From contig JABGWD010000212.1 in the NCBI GenBank assembly GCA_018645725.1, positions 1-37,789 on the forward strand: a DNA stretch of 37,789 nucleotides, written 5' to 3'. The first letter of the stretch is position 1. Each line of letters starts with the position of its first letter. The notes under the pieces were generated by a model that was not told where the DNA came from, did no database searches, and saw nothing but the letters and a program-made list of their open reading frames with translations. Made by a program: the position numbers and the translations under genes. This document shows, piece after piece, positions 8,229 to 16,366 of the stretch. Origin of the DNA: Opitutia bacterium. GTDB taxonomy: Bacteria > Verrucomicrobiota > Verrucomicrobiia > Opitutales > Seribacteraceae.

Positions 8229-9089
8229 ATGAATCCCCCTGATCGGTCTTCAACGCAACGTCTTTCCGGTTCCCCGCAGAGGGACGTCGCTCCCTTGGTC
8301 GACCCCGGGGAACTCCGGTCTTGGTTGCTTTACGAGGACGACTCGATCATCGTATTCAACAAACCGGGATGGTTGGTTTGCCATCCATCGAAAAAGGGTC
8401 CCTGGTCGAGTCTTGTCGGCGCGGTCCGGGAATCTTGTCAATTGGATCAAGTTTACCTGGTTGGCCGGCTTGACCGTGAAACGAGTGGCTTGATTCTTTT
8501 GGGAAAGAACAAGGCTGCCGGCAGGTTTTGGCAAAAGTCTCTGGAGCAACGAAAGGTCAGAAGAAGTTACTGGGCCATTCTAACGGGCGAACTAAGTGAA
8601 GAGACGACGGTGGCGGGCTATTTGGGAAAAGATCCCGATAGCCCTGTTTTCGTCAAGCAAAGGGTCGTTGGGAGTACGAACAAGTCGAAGCGTGCGGAAA
8701 CGAGTTTTTTTCCTCTTTTTTCAAAAAACGGTTTCACCCTTTGTTCGGTTGTTACGAAAACCGGCCGCAAACATCAAATCCGTGTCCATGCCCAGTCGAT
8801 GGGCTTTCCTCTGGTTGGCGAAAAACTATATGGTTTGGATGAAGAATATTACCTCGAGTTTTGTCGCAATGGATGGCAGGAGGAATGGTTGCCCGTGTTG
8901 GGCATGAAAAGACAGGGCCTGCATGCCCGAACCTTTGGTTTCGTGGACGAGGGACCGGATTTTGTTGCTCCTCTCCCAGGGGATTTTCTTGCGTTCCTGA
9001 CCGATCGTCTGGGTCTTGAATCCAACTGTGAGGATGCGCTTGATGAAAAGGCCCGAATTTGGACGGAGGCTCAATTTCGCGGAGAATAG
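8229..9089 (+). CDS. RluA-family RNA pseudouridine synthase
   Basis: A 286-residue enzyme that isomerises uridine to pseudouridine in RNA. The catalytic motif is GRLDRETSG (79-87) with Asp82; the substrate-binding element RKHQIRVHAQ lies near residue 178, and the N-terminal motif FNKPGWLVCHPS (43-54) is also present. There is no S4 RNA-binding domain, as in RluA, RluC-short or TruC-type enzymes. The target (16S, 23S or tRNA) cannot be told from sequence alone. It is transcribed divergently from hpf and stops 45 bases before the start of the acidic-protein gene at 9134. The window has a second paralogue at 24733. Confidence 0.93.
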   Translation: MNPPDRSSTQRLSGSPQRDVAPLVDPGELRSWLLYEDDSIIVFNKPGWLVCHPSKKGPWSSLVGAVRESCQLDQVYLVGRLDRETSGLILLGKNKAAGRFWQKSLEQRKVRRSYWAILTGELSEETTVAGYLGKDPDSPVFVKQRVVGSTNKSKRAETSFFPLFSKNGFTLCSVVTKTGRKHQIRVHAQSMGFPLVGEKLYGLDEEYYLEFCRNGWQEEWLPVLGMKRQGLHARTFGFVDEGPDFVAPLPGDFLAFLTDRLGLESNCEDALDEKARIWTEAQFRGE

Positions 9090-9133
9090 GGTTGTGCCGG
9101 TTCACTGAAACGGGTAATCGAGTTAAGAACGAG

Positions 9134-9709
9134 ATGAATCAGCTTTCCGCCAGTCCATTGGATGCCCTAAAGGGTGGTTTTCGCAAGGCATGCGTCAAGC
9201 GGCTGATTGGTGACGAGTCAGGTGCGATCGAAGTGTTGAAGAACGAGATTCCGGGGTTGGTCGTGTCATGGGCCAAGTCGACTTCCTTGTCCGCTTCCGA
9301 AAAAAAAGCCAAGCTCAAGGAGCTTTTTGACGATGAATCGACCCGGTCGGAGGAATTGGCCGTGGCCTTTGATTTGTTTGCCGGTAGGTTTGAAGCCCGG
9401 GTGGCGTCTATTGTCAGAAAAGAGTTGAAGGACGCATCGAGTCGGATGGATGGCGTGGTCCGGAAACTTGAGGAATCGTTGGCCCGGTCTCCCGTTCCCG
9501 ACGAAGAACCTTCTTTGGATGGAACTGATGGCGAGGGTGACGAGAGTCCGGTCGCAGAGGTGGATGAGCAGCAAGCCGAAGAAGAATTGGAACTTGATTC
9601 GGATACCGAAGATATGGATGCGGAATTGGACCCTCCGATGGGCATCGGTTTAAGGTTTGATGAAATCGAAGAAATGATAGATGAAGTCTTGAGTGTCGAC
9701 GATTCATAA
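9134..9709 (+). CDS. Acidic protein of unknown function beside an actin-like gene
   Basis: A 191-residue protein I do not recognise. I chose the ATG at 9134; the frame is open to 9059, but that part overlaps the preceding gene. The first 115 residues look helical and mixed in charge (ALKGGFRKACVKRLIG; KKAKLKELFDDE; coiled-coil-like VVRKLEESLARS). Residues about 115-165 are a low-complexity acidic linker rich in Glu, Asp and Ser. The last 25 residues form a short amphipathic helix (GLRFDEIEEMIDEVL). There is no signal peptide or membrane helix. The next gene, 82 bases on in the same direction, encodes a MamK-like actin, so this could be its partner; that link is positional only. Confidence 0.7.
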   Translation: MNQLSASPLDALKGGFRKACVKRLIGDESGAIEVLKNEIPGLVVSWAKSTSLSASEKKAKLKELFDDESTRSEELAVAFDLFAGRFEARVASIVRKELKDASSRMDGVVRKLEESLARSPVPDEEPSLDGTDGEGDESPVAEVDEQQAEEELELDSDTEDMDAELDPPMGIGLRFDEIEEMIDEVLSVDDS

Positions 9710-9791
9710 AAATGTGTTTGCCAAGTACAGGTCATCGTTCCAAAAGATGAGTAGCTTTGTGCATTATGCATAAAATAATTCTTTTACCCAC

Positions 9792-10928
9792 ATGACTGAA
9801 AACATTGACGAACACGATCAGGAGGCTTCCGAGCCGTCACCCGCTTCTTCCACGCCTACGGGAGACAAAAAGAGGAAAATGTACGTAGGCTTGGACTTGG
9901 GTACGTTGCAGTCGTGTTTCGTAACCAAGTTGACCAAGCCGGGCTCGGAGGAGGTTCCCGGGGAACTTGTGCCGACTGTGGTCGGTTACCCTGAGGACGG
10001 AATCCTTTCCGGCATATTGCCCGGAAACTCCTCCATGCTGCATGGGGATGAGGCGATCTCAAACGAATTGCATCTGCGGTTGGTCAATCCCTTGAGCGAT
10101 GGCGTGGTGTGCGATATTGATGCCGCCAGATCCTTTCTGACTTATCTGCGTGACAAAATAGATCCCGAGAGAAAAAGGGAGGTTCTTTGCGTGGTAGGTA
10201 TCCCGGCCGTCGCCGATGGCGAAGCCAAGGAAAACTTGAAGAAGGCTGCCAAAGGAGCCTTTGATGGGATTCTTTTCATACCCGAACCTTTTCTTGCTGC
10301 CCTCGGCATGAGGGACGAGGAAAGATTGGGTGACCCTGACTACCAGGACCCCGTCAGCAATTCGCTCTTCATCGATATCGGGGCAGGCACAACCGATTTT
10401 TGCATCGTGCAGGGTTACTTTCCCAAGCCCGAGGATTTGATGAGCATCCCTTTTGCCGGGAATGAGGTGGACGTGATCCTGGACAAGGCGATACGGGAAG
10501 CGTATCCGGAGGTCGACGTGCCCTTGTCCATGATTCGAAGCTACAAGGAGGCCTATTCCTATGCCGGGGAAAGCGAGTCCGGAGCGCGAGTCAAGGTGCC
10601 GGTTGGCGGGAAGCCCCGCAAAATCGAAATAGGCAAGCAAGTGGGCTCGGCCTGCAACGAACTTGTTCAGGAGATTTTCGAGTCCGTGACAAAGGTTATA
10701 GCGATGGCCTCTCCGCTCTCCGTCTTCTCTCTTTTGCAAAACATTGTGTTAACCGGTGGAGGCAGTCGCATCAGGAACATAGACCAAGAATTGCAACGTC
10801 TCCTGCTTGATGACGGTTACGAAGATCCCGAAGTACGCATTTCTTCACGCGAGGTTAAGCCTTTTGTCGCGATTGGAGCGATGAAGGTTGCCAAGGCCGC
10901 CCGGGAAGATCAGTGGGTCAGGTTATAG
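9792..10928 (+). CDS. MamK-like bacterial actin ATPase
   Basis: A 378-residue protein of the actin/Hsp70 ATPase fold. A disordered 29-residue N-terminus precedes phosphate-1 loop YVGLDLGT (31-38), VVGYPEDG (63-70), VVGIPA (134-139), catalytic Glu165 in IPEPFLAALG (163-172), phosphate-2 DIGAGTTDFC (195-204), and adenosine loop LQNIVLTGGGSRIRNI (315-330). The order and wording of these segments (VVGYP-D, NPLSDGV, IDIGAGTTD-C, P-PED, LQNIV--GGGSRIR) agree with what I know of MamK, the filament that lines up magnetosomes, better than with MreB, FtsA, ParM or DnaK. No other magnetosome gene is visible. It may form a filament with another cargo. The family call is firm; the MamK-like subgroup is inference from memory, not a search. 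Confidence 0.8.
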   Translation: MTENIDEHDQEASEPSPASSTPTGDKKRKMYVGLDLGTLQSCFVTKLTKPGSEEVPGELVPTVVGYPEDGILSGILPGNSSMLHGDEAISNELHLRLVNPLSDGVVCDIDAARSFLTYLRDKIDPERKREVLCVVGIPAVADGEAKENLKKAAKGAFDGILFIPEPFLAALGMRDEERLGDPDYQDPVSNSLFIDIGAGTTDFCIVQGYFPKPEDLMSIPFAGNEVDVILDKAIREAYPEVDVPLSMIRSYKEAYSYAGESESGARVKVPVGGKPRKIEIGKQVGSACNELVQEIFESVTKVIAMASPLSVFSLLQNIVLTGGGSRIRNIDQELQRLLLDDGYEDPEVRISSREVKPFVAIGAMKVAKAAREDQWVRL

Positions 10929-10943
10929 GGTTGCGTTTCCCTT

Positions 10944-11888
10944 TCACAAGATTCCGTGAAGAGTTTGCGAAATTCTCTCTACGGTGTCGTTTAATTCGTG
11001 CTCTATGGTTTCCATTTCCTGAGAGCTTTTGTCTTCGAAAAGAATTTTCCACCCATCCAGTTCGCCGTGTGATTTTGCGATTGGGGAAGATTGCCTGACC
11101 AATCCCGCAACCCCCATTCCCGAAGTAATGAAGTCCGCCACCTGGATGGCGCCGGCAAGTTTTTGATGGCTTTCCGAACGTAATGGTTCGTGATGCCAGT
11201 GCACTGCATCCACTATGTCATCGGAGATATGGTGGTTCCAAAGGTAGTAGGCTCCGATTTTTGCGTGATCCCAACCCACTGTTGTTCTTTCCATGCCAAG
11301 AAAGTCTTTTGCGTGGCGATGTGTCTTTTGGTACACTTTTTCGAAAAGCTCGGGAAAGGTGATGGCCAAGATCAGTTTCCCCAAGTTGTGCAGGAGACCG
11401 GCTACGTAATCCGATTCATCCTCGAATTCCTCGTCCGTTAGCGAAAGAATTTCTCTGGTCAGGATTGCGCATCCGATACTGTGCCGCCAAAAGTCAGTCC
11501 AAGGGAAGGTTTGGGAACCTTTTCCCAGTTCCATGATATCCTCGATAATCGGGGTGGCGGAGATCAGTTCCCTGATTCGGTTCAACCCAAGGAATATGGA
11601 TGCCTCCTCAACACCGGAAATGCGTTTTTCGTCCTTGCTTCCGAAGAATATGGAATTGACCAAATCGAGGACGCGCGTGGTCAGGGATGGATCAAGGCGG
11701 ATGACTTCGGCAATTTGCGCAACAAAGCTGACATCCGAATCAAGAAGGTCGTTCAGGGTTTCGTTGATACTCTTCAGTGAGGCCAATTTCGGGCACTGAT
11801 TGATTCTTTCAATCAGCAAGAAATCAGAAAGAGGACTGTTTTGGTCCGGGGGAAGGCGACGATCAGTCCCTGAATCGCCCTTTTCCAT
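10944..11888 (-). CDS. HDOD domain protein
   Basis: A 314-residue protein with one HDOD domain across roughly residues 20-215: the LxSxxxTLxDLLxSD entry, VIRLDPSLTTRVLDLVNS (62-79), the FLGLNRIRELI helix (99-109) and HNLGKLILA (167-175), where the catalytic Asp of an HD pair is replaced by Asn. HDOD proteins usually have no hydrolase activity and act in signalling. The last 90 residues (HWHHEPLR onward) are a helical extension with the pattern AGAIQVADFI typical of the family. It is convergent with the actin gene, 15 bases apart, and lies 19 bases after the small gene at 11908, which suggests co-transcription with asd and that gene. Confidence 0.88.
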   Translation of the reverse strand: MEKGDSGTDRRLPPDQNSPLSDFLLIERINQCPKLASLKSINETLNDLLDSDVSFVAQIAEVIRLDPSLTTRVLDLVNSIFFGSKDEKRISGVEEASIFLGLNRIRELISATPIIEDIMELGKGSQTFPWTDFWRHSIGCAILTREILSLTDEEFEDESDYVAGLLHNLGKLILAITFPELFEKVYQKTHRHAKDFLGMERTTVGWDHAKIGAYYLWNHHISDDIVDAVHWHHEPLRSESHQKLAGAIQVADFITSGMGVAGLVRQSSPIAKSHGELDGWKILFEDKSSQEMETIEHELNDTVERISQTLHGIL

Positions 11889-11907
11889 AATTAGCCAAAA
11901 TCAAGGA

Positions 11908-12330
11908 TTAGGCATCGAAAAGAACGGCATTGGGCCGAAATTCGCTGAGGTTGCTCTTTTCTTCCAAGCAAAGGTCGAAGTAATTGATAGCCTGCTTGCA
12001 TGCCTCCGATTCCTTCGGTAACACAAGAGTTTCCCCCGAGGATGAGAGGAATTGAACGGAACCGTCCGCTCTTTTCTCGAGGTAAATTTGGGAGTTTTCG
12101 TTTCTCTCCACAAAGGATGAGACTTGGGGGTTCTCCAACAGGGCCGAGCGTGCCGACTTGCTGTCGGAAAAGGGCTTCGGAGCGTCTTGTCCGGATGCTT
12201 TCCCTAACTCGGCGGGGAAGGAAATTCGCCCTTGAGATTCAACTGCCTTTTTCGAAGTAAGTTGGTTGGATATTCCGTCCAGTAAGTTTTTGCCTGCCGA
12301 TACGAGTCCTCCTGCTATGATTGGATCCAT
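11908..12330 (-). CDS. Small protein of unknown function
   Basis: A 140-residue product from the ATG at 12330. The frame is open back to 12441, but that would overlap the 3' end of asd by 76 bases, and the added residues are basic and atypical. The N-terminus MDPIIAGGLVSAGKNLLDGI is a small Gly-rich amphipathic segment; the rest is polar, with a beta-like stretch (SQIYLEKRADGSVQFLSSSGETLVL) and a helical end (EACKQAINYFDLCLEEKS). No family is recognised and no signal peptide is seen. It lies between asd and the HDOD gene on the same strand. Confidence 0.6.
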   Translation of the reverse strand: MDPIIAGGLVSAGKNLLDGISNQLTSKKAVESQGRISFPAELGKASGQDAPKPFSDSKSARSALLENPQVSSFVERNENSQIYLEKRADGSVQFLSSSGETLVLPKESEACKQAINYFDLCLEEKSNLSEFRPNAVLFDA

Positions 12331-12365
12331 GCATAACTTGTAGCATTTCCTTTGCCAAAAAAACG

Positions 12366-13397
12366 CTACATGAACCTGAGGCATTTGCGTTCGACGAGAA
12401 CTTCCGCGATTTGCAATGCGTTCAGAGCCGCGCCTTTCCACAATTGGTCACCGACTACCCAAATGGCCAATCCGTTTTTCAATGCGTGATCGACCCGGAT
12501 CCGGCCGACTCCACAAGCTTCCTTCTCGGTATAGTCGATGGGCATGGGATACCTTTTGGCATTCGGCAGATCCCAAAGCTCAACCCCGGGGGAACTCTCC
12601 AATGCATCTCTTGCGTCAGGGACGTTGACGGTTGATTCGAACTCCGCATTGATGGAGATGGAGTGCGCCCTGTAAACGGGAACGCGTACGCAAGTACAGG
12701 AAATTTCCAAAGAGGGGAGATTGAGAATCTTTCTGCTCTCGTTTCTCATTTTCAATTCTTCCTTCGTGTAACCGTCTTCCCGGAAGTCATCGATGTGAGG
12801 TATCAAGTTGTAGGCGATGGGGTGAGGGAAAATCGAGTCGCCTTTGGGGTCTGCCGTTTCTTCTCCGAGCGCAGCTCTTGTTTGTTGGTCCAATTCCTCT
12901 ACTCCGGCCGCGCCGGCGCCTGATACCGCCTGATAAGTGGATGCGATGAATCTCTTTAGCCCGAACCGTTTGTGCAGGGGGTTTAGTCCCATCAAGGCAA
13001 CGGCTGTGGAGCAATTCGGGTTCGCGATGATTCCACGGTGTTTTTCGATTTCGTCTCCATTGATCTCAGGGATGATCAAAGGTACGTCGGCATCCATGCG
13101 GAAGGCGGAACTATTGTCGATGACCACGCACCCTTGGCGGCGGGCAACCTCGGCAAATTGAACGGAGTTTTGCGAGCCGGCGCTGAAAATCGCAATATCC
13201 AGGCCCTTGAATGAATCGGGTGTTGTTTCTCGGACGACTTCCAAGTTTCCGCATGCCTGGATTTCTCTTCCTGCCGATTTTACGGAGGCAAGGAGGCGGG
13301 CTTCTGCAATGGGGAATTCTCTTTGTTCGAGTAAGCGAATAATTTCTTGGCCAACGGCACCCGTTGCCCCTACGATTCCTATACGATATTTTTTCAA
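12366..13397 (-). CDS. asd: Aspartate-semialdehyde dehydrogenase
   Basis: Makes aspartate semialdehyde from aspartyl phosphate with NADPH, the branch point to lysine/diaminopimelate, threonine and methionine. Visible are the nucleotide loop RIGIVGATGAVGQE, VVIDNSSAFRMD, the catalytic Cys in NPNCSTA (Cys129 from the start used here), and QAVSGAGAAG. I set the start at the TTG at 13397 because the family begins right at the KKYRIGIVGATG strand and the 343 residues obtained match its usual size. The only upstream in-frame ATG (13481) adds 28 residues of unmatched sequence and would overlap the divergent L,D-transpeptidase gene further. Start uncertain; function secure. Confidence 0.93.
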   Translation of the reverse strand: MKKYRIGIVGATGAVGQEIIRLLEQREFPIAEARLLASVKSAGREIQACGNLEVVRETTPDSFKGLDIAIFSAGSQNSVQFAEVARRQGCVVIDNSSAFRMDADVPLIIPEINGDEIEKHRGIIANPNCSTAVALMGLNPLHKRFGLKRFIASTYQAVSGAGAAGVEELDQQTRAALGEETADPKGDSIFPHPIAYNLIPHIDDFREDGYTKEELKMRNESRKILNLPSLEISCTCVRVPVYRAHSISINAEFESTVNVPDARDALESSPGVELWDLPNAKRYPMPIDYTEKEACGVGRIRVDHALKNGLAIWVVGDQLWKGAALNALQIAEVLVERKCLRFM

Positions 13398-13942
13398 TGG
13401 ACTTAGATATTTTGTATTCCGAGTATTTGGGAGTGGTGAATTCCTTGAGGCTAATGCCGACGGATCACGTTCTGATTGCATCCCTCCGTCAGCAGAAGAT
13501 AAATCATTTTCTACATGGGAAAAGCGTTAAAGATTATATTATGTCAAGTTCTAAGCGAAAACCATCCTGCGTAGAGGGCTCCCTCGGCACCCCTTCGGGG
13601 CTCCATTGCGTGTGTCGGAAAATAGGGGAGGGCGAGAAACTGGGCACTGTCTTCGAGGGCAGGGTTTCCATTGGGGCGACCTACTTGGAGTGTGCTGAAG
13701 AGAAACGAGAAAAGAACTTGATCACCACGAGAATTCTGCGACTCAGAGGCTTGCAGGAGGGCGTTAACTTGGGTGGGGAAGTCGATACTTACGATCGGTA
13801 CGTATACGTCCATGGCACGAACCACGAAGAAAGGCTGGGTACGCCTGCGAGTTCAGGTTGTCTTCAAATGAGCAACGAAGAAATTTTGGAACTTTTTGAC
13901 CTTTTGCCCGAGGGGTCGCACCTTTACGTTACCTTTCCCTGA
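13397..13942 (+). CDS. L,D-transpeptidase (YkuD domain)
   Basis: A 181-residue YkuD-domain protein that would cross-link peptidoglycan through L,D bonds, attach proteins to it, or act in a related way. The domain starts near residue 25 with HVLIASLRQQKINHF, the usual first strand, and continues to GTPSGLH (64-70). The catalytic motif is HGT (139-141) with Cys155 in TPASSGCLQM (149-158); the usual Arg after Cys-Ile is replaced by Leu-Gln. There is no clear signal peptide, which is odd for an enzyme acting in the periplasm. The start is uncertain: ATG 13397, ATG 13364 or ATG 13451 all keep the domain whole. The 13397 ATG shares one base with the TTG of divergent asd. Confidence 0.85.
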   Translation: MDLDILYSEYLGVVNSLRLMPTDHVLIASLRQQKINHFLHGKSVKDYIMSSSKRKPSCVEGSLGTPSGLHCVCRKIGEGEKLGTVFEGRVSIGATYLECAEEKREKNLITTRILRLRGLQEGVNLGGEVDTYDRYVYVHGTNHEERLGTPASSGCLQMSNEEILELFDLLPEGSHLYVTFP

Positions 13943-14008
13943 TCGGCATCCGCAATCCCCAGCTTTATTGTGGGAATGCGCAAAAGCATTCGCTTGGTTT
14001 CCCGGGCA

Positions 14009-14707
14009 TCAAATTTCGTAGTTTCGGCCGGTTTTTGCTTTTTGCTCGCTTAGAAAACTGATTTTGTCGATGACTTCACTTGCTTTTTCGTCCTCATTTG
14101 TCGTTATGCAGATTGTTTCGCTCTTGAGTGACCTGATGGTTGAGGTGAGGGCTTCTTGCTCCAACCCGGGGGAATCGGAGTCAAAGATCAAGAAAGCGTA
14201 ATCGATTTGCCGAAGTTGGATCAAGGCATTGTCCATGTCCTTCGTTTCAATTACCTGGTAGCCTTGATTCTTGAGTAGGTTTCCAAGGCAGGTTCTCATG
14301 TGGTCGTCTTCCAGGTGGACGAGAATGGGAATCCCTCTCTTGTCCCGTATCAAGCTGAGGATCTTTTCGACTTTGATCGGTTTCCGGAGAAAAGCATAGC
14401 TTCCCAAAGCGAGAGCTTGTTCTTCCAATTCCGGCACGGAATAAGCGCTGAAGAAAATGAACCGAGACTTGGTTTGCTTGCTTTTCCTGATCTTGCTCAG
14501 CACTTCGATTCCGTTTAGTTCAGGCATTTGAACGTCCATTAGGACGAAGTCGAATTCGTTGGCTTGGCACTTGGTCAAAGCCTCTGCTCCATTGGTTGCC
14601 TGATCCGCAGAAAACCCTTCCTCGCTCAATATGTCCAACATGGTCGATCTAATGGCGGGGTGATCGTCAACGACGAGAATGGTGGTTTTTTTTACTTCTT
14701 TTATCAT
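14009..14707 (-). CDS. Response regulator with two receiver domains and no output domain
   Basis: A 232-residue protein. The first receiver domain is complete: VVDDHP (12-17), phospho-acceptor Asp58 in LMDVQMPELNG, Ser87 and Lys109 in LRKP. The second (about 126-215) keeps LVHLEDDH and LIFDSDSPG but lacks the expected conserved Lys, so it may be a non-phosphorylated partner. No DNA-binding or enzymatic domain follows. It lies 14 bases downstream of the histidine-kinase gene in the same direction, so the two almost surely form a pair. Without an output domain it would act by protein contact or phosphotransfer. Confidence 0.9.
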   Translation of the reverse strand: MIKEVKKTTILVVDDHPAIRSTMLDILSEEGFSADQATNGAEALTKCQANEFDFVLMDVQMPELNGIEVLSKIRKSKQTKSRFIFFSAYSVPELEEQALALGSYAFLRKPIKVEKILSLIRDKRGIPILVHLEDDHMRTCLGNLLKNQGYQVIETKDMDNALIQLRQIDYAFLIFDSDSPGLEQEALTSTIRSLKSETICITTNEDEKASEVIDKISFLSEQKAKTGRNYEI

Positions 14708-14721
14708 CTTTTGAGAGTTTA

Positions 14722-16344
14722 TTACACGCGCTCTTCCTTTTGCGCCACGGAATTCTCACCCGGAAGTTCGATTTCGATCGTGGTTCCTTGATTGGGAGAG
14801 CTTTTTGCCATTATCGAACCTCCGTGCCTTGTGACAAGTTCACGACAGAGGGACAAACCAAGCCCTACGCCTTCATTCTTGTTGGTGAAAAGCGGTTCGA
14901 AAATCTTTTTCATGACCATCTCTTCGATTCCAACCCCTTGATCCGAGACACAAAGCAGAATTCGTCCGTTTTCAAGTTTGCGAAGATCCATGCGTATCTC
15001 TCCTCCATTCGGCATAGCTTGTATGGCGTTAATGAAAAGATTGTAGAGGACTTGCCTGAACAAAATTCGGTCGAGATTGACGGGGAAGTATTTCGGACTG
15101 AACTTTATGGAGAGAGTCGCGTCCCCAGTGACGTTCGAGTAGGTCATCGCCTCTTTCGCCAATTCCCTCAAGTCGATCAGTTCTTTCTTGATGGTACCGC
15201 CTTTGGTGAGTTGGAGCAATCTTTGAATGACTTCATCCGAACGCGAAAGCTCCCTGTCGATGATTTCGAGATGATGGGACGATTTGTCGTCACCCTTGTT
15301 CTTGAGCCTGAGGAAATAGGTCGAGTTTCTTATCGCAGCCATCGGATTTCTTAGCTCGTGGGCTATGTTGGATGAAACTTGCCCAACGCTAGCCAATTTT
15401 TCCTGCTTGCTTAGTTTGTCCCGTGTTTCGATCAATTCCTTGTTCGCTCTTTCCCGTTCCTTGATCTCGGAAAGCAACTTTTCGTTGATCAGGGTTAGCT
15501 GCTTGGTTCTGTCTTGAACTCTTTGCTCCATATCCAGATTGGCGATGAGTAGTTTCTCGTTGCTGTCATTGATTGAATCGAGCATTTCATTGAAAAGGTC
15601 AGTCAGTTTGCCGAATTCATCGGCGCTTATTTTCTTTGCTCTCAGGCTGTAGTTGCTTTCAGTGGATATCTTTTCCGCCACGTTTGTGAGTTCTTGAAGG
15701 GGGCGGGTCAGGGTGTTTTGATACCAAATGGTAACGCAAAGTATGAGGATGATCATGAAAGCCCAGGAAGTGAAACCCAATCGCTTGAATTGGCTCTTCT
15801 TGTACTCCAAGTGAGCGAGAGATCGCTCGATCACGATTTTTCCAATGGGTTGTTCGTCATCAGAGGATTGTATTGATCTGACGATAATCAAATCCGAATC
15901 CGTCCAGGTTTCGCCATTCTTGGAAAAGGAAAACTTTTGCGGCACGCTTTCTTCCCTTGTCGAGCAAAACAATTCGAAATCGCCATCTGGCGAACCCTCG
16001 ACTTTTTTCCAGATGCTCGAGTTATTTATCTGGGGATTGTTTTGAAGCCCTTCGAGTTCATCCTTCGCTGTTTCCAAGTCCTCGAATGCGAGCGTAGGGT
16101 ATAGCTGTTTGGCAATGTTTTCGGCCAAATTGATCGAGTCGTTAAGAATCAAATCCTTGGTGGAGGACAATTCCCCCTGAAAGAAAATGACTGCGGCTAT
16201 CGTCGGAATCACCAAGGTCGCAATAATCGTGGAAAGCAAGAACCTCGCCCGGAAAGACCACGGAGTCCTCTTGTCTTTCATTCCTTCTTCAATGTCAGAA
16301 GGGCTTTGGGTAATCGCGGCAGTCGGTGTTTTGGAGCGCGCCAT
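14722..16344 (-). CDS. Membrane sensor histidine kinase
   Basis: A 540-residue kinase. It has a cytoplasmic start, membrane helix 1 (about 35-56), an extracytoplasmic sensor of about 130 residues, membrane helix 2 (about 191-208), HAMP (209-262), a long coiled coil (262-318), HisKA with His329 in NIAHELRNPMAAIR, and an HATPase_c domain with N box NLFINAIQAM (435-444), G1 DQGVGI (468-473), and G2 GVGLGL (492-497). The fold and order are those of the NtrB/PhoR-like class. It shares a likely transcript with the unknown protein upstream (stop 16367, 22 bases away) and the two-receiver response regulator downstream. The sensed signal is unknown. Confidence 0.93.
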   Translation of the reverse strand: MARSKTPTAAITQSPSDIEEGMKDKRTPWSFRARFLLSTIIATLVIPTIAAVIFFQGELSSTKDLILNDSINLAENIAKQLYPTLAFEDLETAKDELEGLQNNPQINNSSIWKKVEGSPDGDFELFCSTREESVPQKFSFSKNGETWTDSDLIIVRSIQSSDDEQPIGKIVIERSLAHLEYKKSQFKRLGFTSWAFMIILILCVTIWYQNTLTRPLQELTNVAEKISTESNYSLRAKKISADEFGKLTDLFNEMLDSINDSNEKLLIANLDMEQRVQDRTKQLTLINEKLLSEIKERERANKELIETRDKLSKQEKLASVGQVSSNIAHELRNPMAAIRNSTYFLRLKNKGDDKSSHHLEIIDRELSRSDEVIQRLLQLTKGGTIKKELIDLRELAKEAMTYSNVTGDATLSIKFSPKYFPVNLDRILFRQVLYNLFINAIQAMPNGGEIRMDLRKLENGRILLCVSDQGVGIEEMVMKKIFEPLFTNKNEGVGLGLSLCRELVTRHGGSIMAKSSPNQGTTIEIELPGENSVAQKEERV

Positions 16345-16366
16345 CGCAATTCTTGCAGTCCTTGCT

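Noticed and set aside
9139-9771. Long Ser-rich reading frame on the minus strand opposite the acidic-protein gene
   Set aside because: It is the complement of an Asp/Glu-rich coding stretch, which gives a Ser-rich mirror frame. The plus-strand gene has sensible composition and neighbours.
9758-9775. Near-palindrome TGCATTATGCA before the actin gene as an operator
   Set aside because: The symmetry is imperfect and short, and there is no nearby regulator to connect it with.
10059-10739. 226-codon frame on the minus strand inside the actin gene
   Set aside because: It mirrors a clear actin-fold gene and shows no recognisable motif.
10928-10944. Terminator between the actin and HDOD genes
   Set aside because: The gap is only about 15 bases and holds no hairpin.
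13945-13983. Imperfect hairpin after the L,D-transpeptidase as a terminator
   Set aside because: The stem has mismatches and no T-run follows.
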